From Anoxybacillus sp. J5B_2022 (GTDB lineage Bacteria > Bacillota > Bacilli > Bacillales > Anoxybacillaceae), in contig NZ_JAPSMC010000016.1 of NCBI RefSeq assembly GCF_026847645.1, forward strand, positions 1-56,490: a stretch of DNA of 56,490 bases. Reading direction: 5' to 3'. Positions 54,129 through 56,490 of this stretch are shown here, one piece after another. Both the position numbers and the translations under genes were made by a program. Within the stretch, counting starts at the first letter, position 1. Each line of letters starts with the position of its first letter. The notes beneath the pieces were generated by a model. That model was not told the origin of the DNA. It made no database searches and saw only the letters and a program-made list of their open reading frames with translations.

Positions 54129-55216
54129 GCTTCATCACCCTCCATTGCTTTTCTTTCTTCCATTTTTAAACGTTCTCGAATCAATCTAGCCCGAAGAACA
54201 TCCCGCTCATTTGGTCGTAACGCTCCACCGGCGTATTGTTGCAAAAAGCCTGGTTGTGTTAGAATCATTAACTCATTTAAAATATTGCGCGAAATATTTC
54301 GGATGTATCCTAAGTCAATTCCTAGACGGACATCCGATAAACATTGGGCAGCTTCTTTCGATTCAATCACACGGCTATTCGCTAATATTCCGTAGGAACG
54401 GAAGACTCTGTCTTCTAATTGTATGTTTAAAGTTTTGACTAATGCCTCTCTTGCCATTCTTTCCTGCGCAATTAATTGCTGCACAACGCTCTTTAAATCT
54501 TCTACAATGTCTTCTTCTGACTTACCCAACGTAATTTGGTTAGAAATTTGGAATATGTTCCCTAGCGCTTCGCTTCCTTCTCCATATGTTCCCCTCACAA
54601 CAAGCCCGAGTTGGTTAATGGCTGGGATAATCCGATTCATTTGTTGTGTTAAAATCAGCGCCGGAAGATGCATCATGACAGATGCCCGCAATCCAGTTCC
54701 GACATTTGTCGGGCAGCTTGTTAAATATCCTCTTTTTTCGTCAAACGCATAATTCACATACCACTCAATCCAATCATCAAGCTCATTCGCCATTTCTAAC
54801 GCTTCTGTTAATTGGAATCCTGGAAATAAACATTGAATGCGAATATGGTCTTCCTCGTTAATCATAATGCTTACTTCTTCATTTTCCGAAAGCAAGCATG
54901 CGCCAAATGGGCAATCTTCTGCTAAATGAGGGCTAATCAAATGCTTCTCGACTAATACCCTTTTTTCAATCGGCTGAAGTTCGTTCATTTTCAATAGCTC
55001 AAACCGGCCAAGCGAGCGGCATGATTGCTGAGAAAAGTGTTGTTCAAAGATGTTCACAATTTGTTGCGCTTCCTCATTGCTGAAGACCGTCGGGAACTCA
55101 TAGTCGACAATATTGCGCGCCAAGCGAATTCGGCTGCTTAATACAATATCTGAATCCGGACCTTCTTGGCTCATCCACGAACTCACTGCTCTGTTCAAAA
55201 ATTTTTCAAGCGACAT
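54125..55216 (-). CDS. mcsB: Protein arginine kinase McsB
   Basis: Phosphorylates arginines on misfolded proteins and on CtsR, marking them for ClpCP. The 363-residue protein belongs to the phosphagen-kinase fold: [15 protein letters not shown]-like start (here [16 protein letters not shown]), the ATP-binding [20 protein letters not shown] with the catalytic cysteine, and [20 protein letters not shown]. The ATG at 55216 is preferred over the one at 55222, which would overlap GGGGGA. The mcsA stop lies between. Confidence 0.97.
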   Translation of the reverse strand: MSLEKFLNRAVSSWMSQEGPDSDIVLSSRIRLARNIVDYEFPTVFSNEEAQQIVNIFEQHFSQQSCRSLGRFELLKMNELQPIEKRVLVEKHLISPHLAEDCPFGACLLSENEEVSIMINEEDHIRIQCLFPGFQLTEALEMANELDDWIEWYVNYAFDEKRGYLTSCPTNVGTGLRASVMMHLPALILTQQMNRIIPAINQLGLVVRGTYGEGSEALGNIFQISNQITLGKSEEDIVEDLKSVVQQLIAQERMAREALVKTLNIQLEDRVFRSYGILANSRVIESKEAAQCLSDVRLGIDLGYIRNISRNILNELMILTQPGFLQQYAGGALRPNERDVLRARLIRERLKMEERKAMEGDEA

Positions 55217-55218
55217 GT

Positions 55219-55773
55219 TCATTCCCCCTCTCCATGTTCGCTTAATTGCGCTTCAAGCGAGCGGATTTGGTCGCGAACTTCAGCCGCTTTTTCAAATTCT
55301 TCTTTCATGATCAGTTCTTGAAGCCGTTGCTTTAACTGCTCAATTTGTTTGCGAACATGAATAGTGCCGCCAATTCGCTTCGGGATCTTTCCTGCATGAA
55401 TAGTATTACCGCTATGAAGCCGTTTCAATATCGGCTGCAACTGTTTAGCAAAGGCGTGATAACAATGCGAACAGCCAAACCGGCCAATTTTAGTGAACTG
55501 ATGATACGTCATATTGCAACGTTCACACTGTAAAAGATCCATGCCTTGAAATGCATTGGGCATTGTTTCTTTTATTGGAGATTCAAAGTTCAATAAACCG
55601 GATAATAAATTATGAATGGAAAAACCTGAGTTCTCAGGGAACATAAAAACATTTCCGTGTTCTTGGGCGCAATGTTCGCAAAGATGAATTTCTGTTTTTT
55701 CGCCATTAATGATTTTCGTAAAATGCATCGTGGCCGGTCGTTGCTTACATTCTTGACATATCAAGTGATTCAC
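55219..55773 (-). CDS. mcsA: Protein arginine kinase activator McsA
   Basis: McsA activates McsB and modulates CtsR. The 184 residues show zinc-finger pairs CQEC (6-9), CEHC (32-35), CERC and CSHC, followed by a UVR motif near the C-terminus ([20 protein letters not shown]), a coil shared with ClpC. The gene lies nine bases after ctsR. Confidence 0.97.
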   Translation of the reverse strand: MNHLICQECKQRPATMHFTKIINGEKTEIHLCEHCAQEHGNVFMFPENSGFSIHNLLSGLLNFESPIKETMPNAFQGMDLLQCERCNMTYHQFTKIGRFGCSHCYHAFAKQLQPILKRLHSGNTIHAGKIPKRIGGTIHVRKQIEQLKQRLQELIMKEEFEKAAEVRDQIRSLEAQLSEHGEGE

Positions 55774-55781
55774 CTCTTCCT

Positions 55782-56243
55782 TTATTTATATTTTAGCGAG
55801 ATCAACATCGCTTTTAACATTCGCGCTCTTAATTCATCTCGTTGCGGCAAATCAATATATAAAACGGAGCGGTCCATGACGCTTAACATAATATTAGCTT
55901 CACGTTGTGAGATCACCTTTTCTTCCACTAAGCGGTGAATGATGCCTTCCGCATTGGATTGGCTAATGCGATGATCAATGAGCGCCAATAGCTGGTCAAT
56001 AAGTTGACCTTCATTTTTTGTTCTTACTTTCATAATTCGAATATACCCACCGCCACCGCGCTTGCTTTCTACAATATATCCTCTCTCTAACGTAAAACGA
56101 GTGTTAATCACATAGTTAATTTGCGAAGGCACGCATTGAAATTTATCGGCAATCTCACTTCGTTTAATTTCTACAATTTCTTGATCGCTCATATTCAACA
56201 CTTGTTTTAAATATTGTTCAATAATATCCGAAATGTTTCGCAC
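55782..56243 (-). CDS. ctsR: Transcriptional repressor CtsR
   Basis: The class III heat-shock repressor, which controls its own operon and other clp genes. Of 153 residues, the DNA-binding half has a helix-turn-helix (EIADKFQCVPSQINYVINTR) and the wing YIVESKRGGGGYIRI, whose glycine-rich tip is the thermosensor. The C-terminal SVMDRSVLYIDLPQRDELRA is the dimer/McsB region. I start at the GTG 56243 with GGAGGAGG upstream; the in-frame frame to 56309 crosses the operator. Confidence 0.97.
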   Translation of the reverse strand: MRNISDIIEQYLKQVLNMSDQEIVEIKRSEIADKFQCVPSQINYVINTRFTLERGYIVESKRGGGGYIRIMKVRTKNEGQLIDQLLALIDHRISQSNAEGIIHRLVEEKVISQREANIMLSVMDRSVLYIDLPQRDELRARMLKAMLISLKYK

Positions 56244-56267
56244 CCTACCTCCTCCTTGCATAGGTAG

Positions 56268-56289
56268 TTGACTTTGACTATATTTGACC
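56268..56289 (-). promoter_or_regulatory. CtsR operator
   Basis: On the minus strand GGTCAAA, a three-base spacer and AGTCAAA (56273-56289) form the direct heptad repeat of CtsR sites, followed at once by a further GTCAA (56268-56272). It overlaps the expected transcription start and so would block initiation. Confidence 0.85.
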
Positions 56290-56297
56290 TTAATTTT

Positions 56298-56326
56298 ACT
56301 ATATAGCAAATACGAAAAAAATGCAA
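56298..56326 (-). promoter_or_regulatory. SigA promoter of ctsR-mcsA-mcsB-clpC
   Basis: TTGCAT (56321-56326), 17-bp spacer and TATAGT (56298-56303) on the minus strand, directly upstream of the CtsR operator. Confidence 0.65.
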
Positions 56327-56426
56327 CAAACTACCTGTATTATTGCCTTTTTTCTGAAGTGGAAACATAAAATGTGTGCCATTGACTAATTCGACCGCAT
56401 AGTGGAAAATCCTTTTTATAATTAGG

Positions 56427-56467
56427 ACAAAAATAAAGAAGCATGCCTTTAAGGCATGCTTCTTTAT
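56427..56467 (-). terminator. Terminator of the upstream rRNA operon
   Basis: A near-continuous 17-bp stem: ATAAAGAAGCATGCCTT (56433-56449) is the reverse complement of 56451-56467. On the minus strand it is followed by TTTTTG. It lies just after the 5S gene end. Confidence 0.93.
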
Positions 56468-56468
56468 C

Positions 56469-56490
56469 GCCTAGCAACGTCCTACTCTTG
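56469..56490 (-). rRNA. rrf: 5S ribosomal RNA, 3' end (partial)
   Basis: The minus strand of the last 22 bases reads CAAGAGTAGGACGTTGCTAG then GC, the 3' end of Bacillaceae 5S rRNA (GAGTAGGNCGTTGC followed by the closing helix strand). The strong terminator beyond it agrees. The gene continues past the window; its rRNA operon precedes ctsR, as in B. subtilis. Confidence 0.85.

Overview
The window is a 56.5 kb piece of a Bacillaceae chromosome, most likely a thermophile of the Anoxybacillus/Geobacillus group. I base this on gene order and on protein sequences recalled from Bacillus subtilis; no database search was run. It is the classic origin-proximal ribosomal/RNA polymerase superregion, read here from the complementary side: 71 of 73 protein genes lie on the minus strand, and only the sporulation-phase genes pdaB and gerD lie on the plus strand. 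Two ribosomal RNA operons bracket it. The last 22 bases are the 3' end of a 5S rRNA gene with its terminator, and the first ~120 bases carry two consensus promoters pointing leftward out of the window, as expected for the next rrn operon.

Layout in transcription order (right to left): 5S rRNA end; CtsR heat-shock operon ctsR-mcsA-mcsB-clpC, followed by radA; yacL-ispD-ispF; gltX, then a T-box leader and cysE-cysS-mrnC-rlmB-rae1; sigH; rpmGB-secE; nusG; rplK-rplA; rplJ-rplL-ybxB; rpoB-rpoC; rplGB-rpsL-rpsG-fusA-tuf; the S10/spc/alpha superoperon from rpsJ to rplQ, including secY, adk, map, a KOW protein, infA, rpmJ and rpoA; ecfA1-ecfA2-ecfT-truA; rplM-rpsI; ybaK-cwlD; salA; and the sporulation/germination genes gerD, kbaA and pdaB.

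The genes jointly supply translation (about 35 ribosomal proteins, EF-Tu, EF-G, IF1, two aminoacyl-tRNA synthetases), transcription (alpha, beta, beta', SigH, NusG), secretion (SecY, SecE), protein quality control (ClpC with the McsB arginine kinase), RNA processing and modification (MrnC, RlmB, Rae1, TruA, YbxB), ECF-type vitamin uptake, and spore formation.

All genes look intact. I see no mobile element, tRNA gene, CRISPR array, phage gene or obviously foreign DNA. I found no new multi-gene system. What merits attention is in the non-coding DNA: two near-identical L1-type sites, one before rplK and one before rplA; an attenuator-like arrangement before nusG and another before rpoB; mutually exclusive hairpins between rplGB and rpsL; a 22-bp perfect palindrome inside the S10 operon; and a cysE T-box whose UGGA matches tRNA-Cys. 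The most notable gene-content feature is the absence of disA between radA and yacL.
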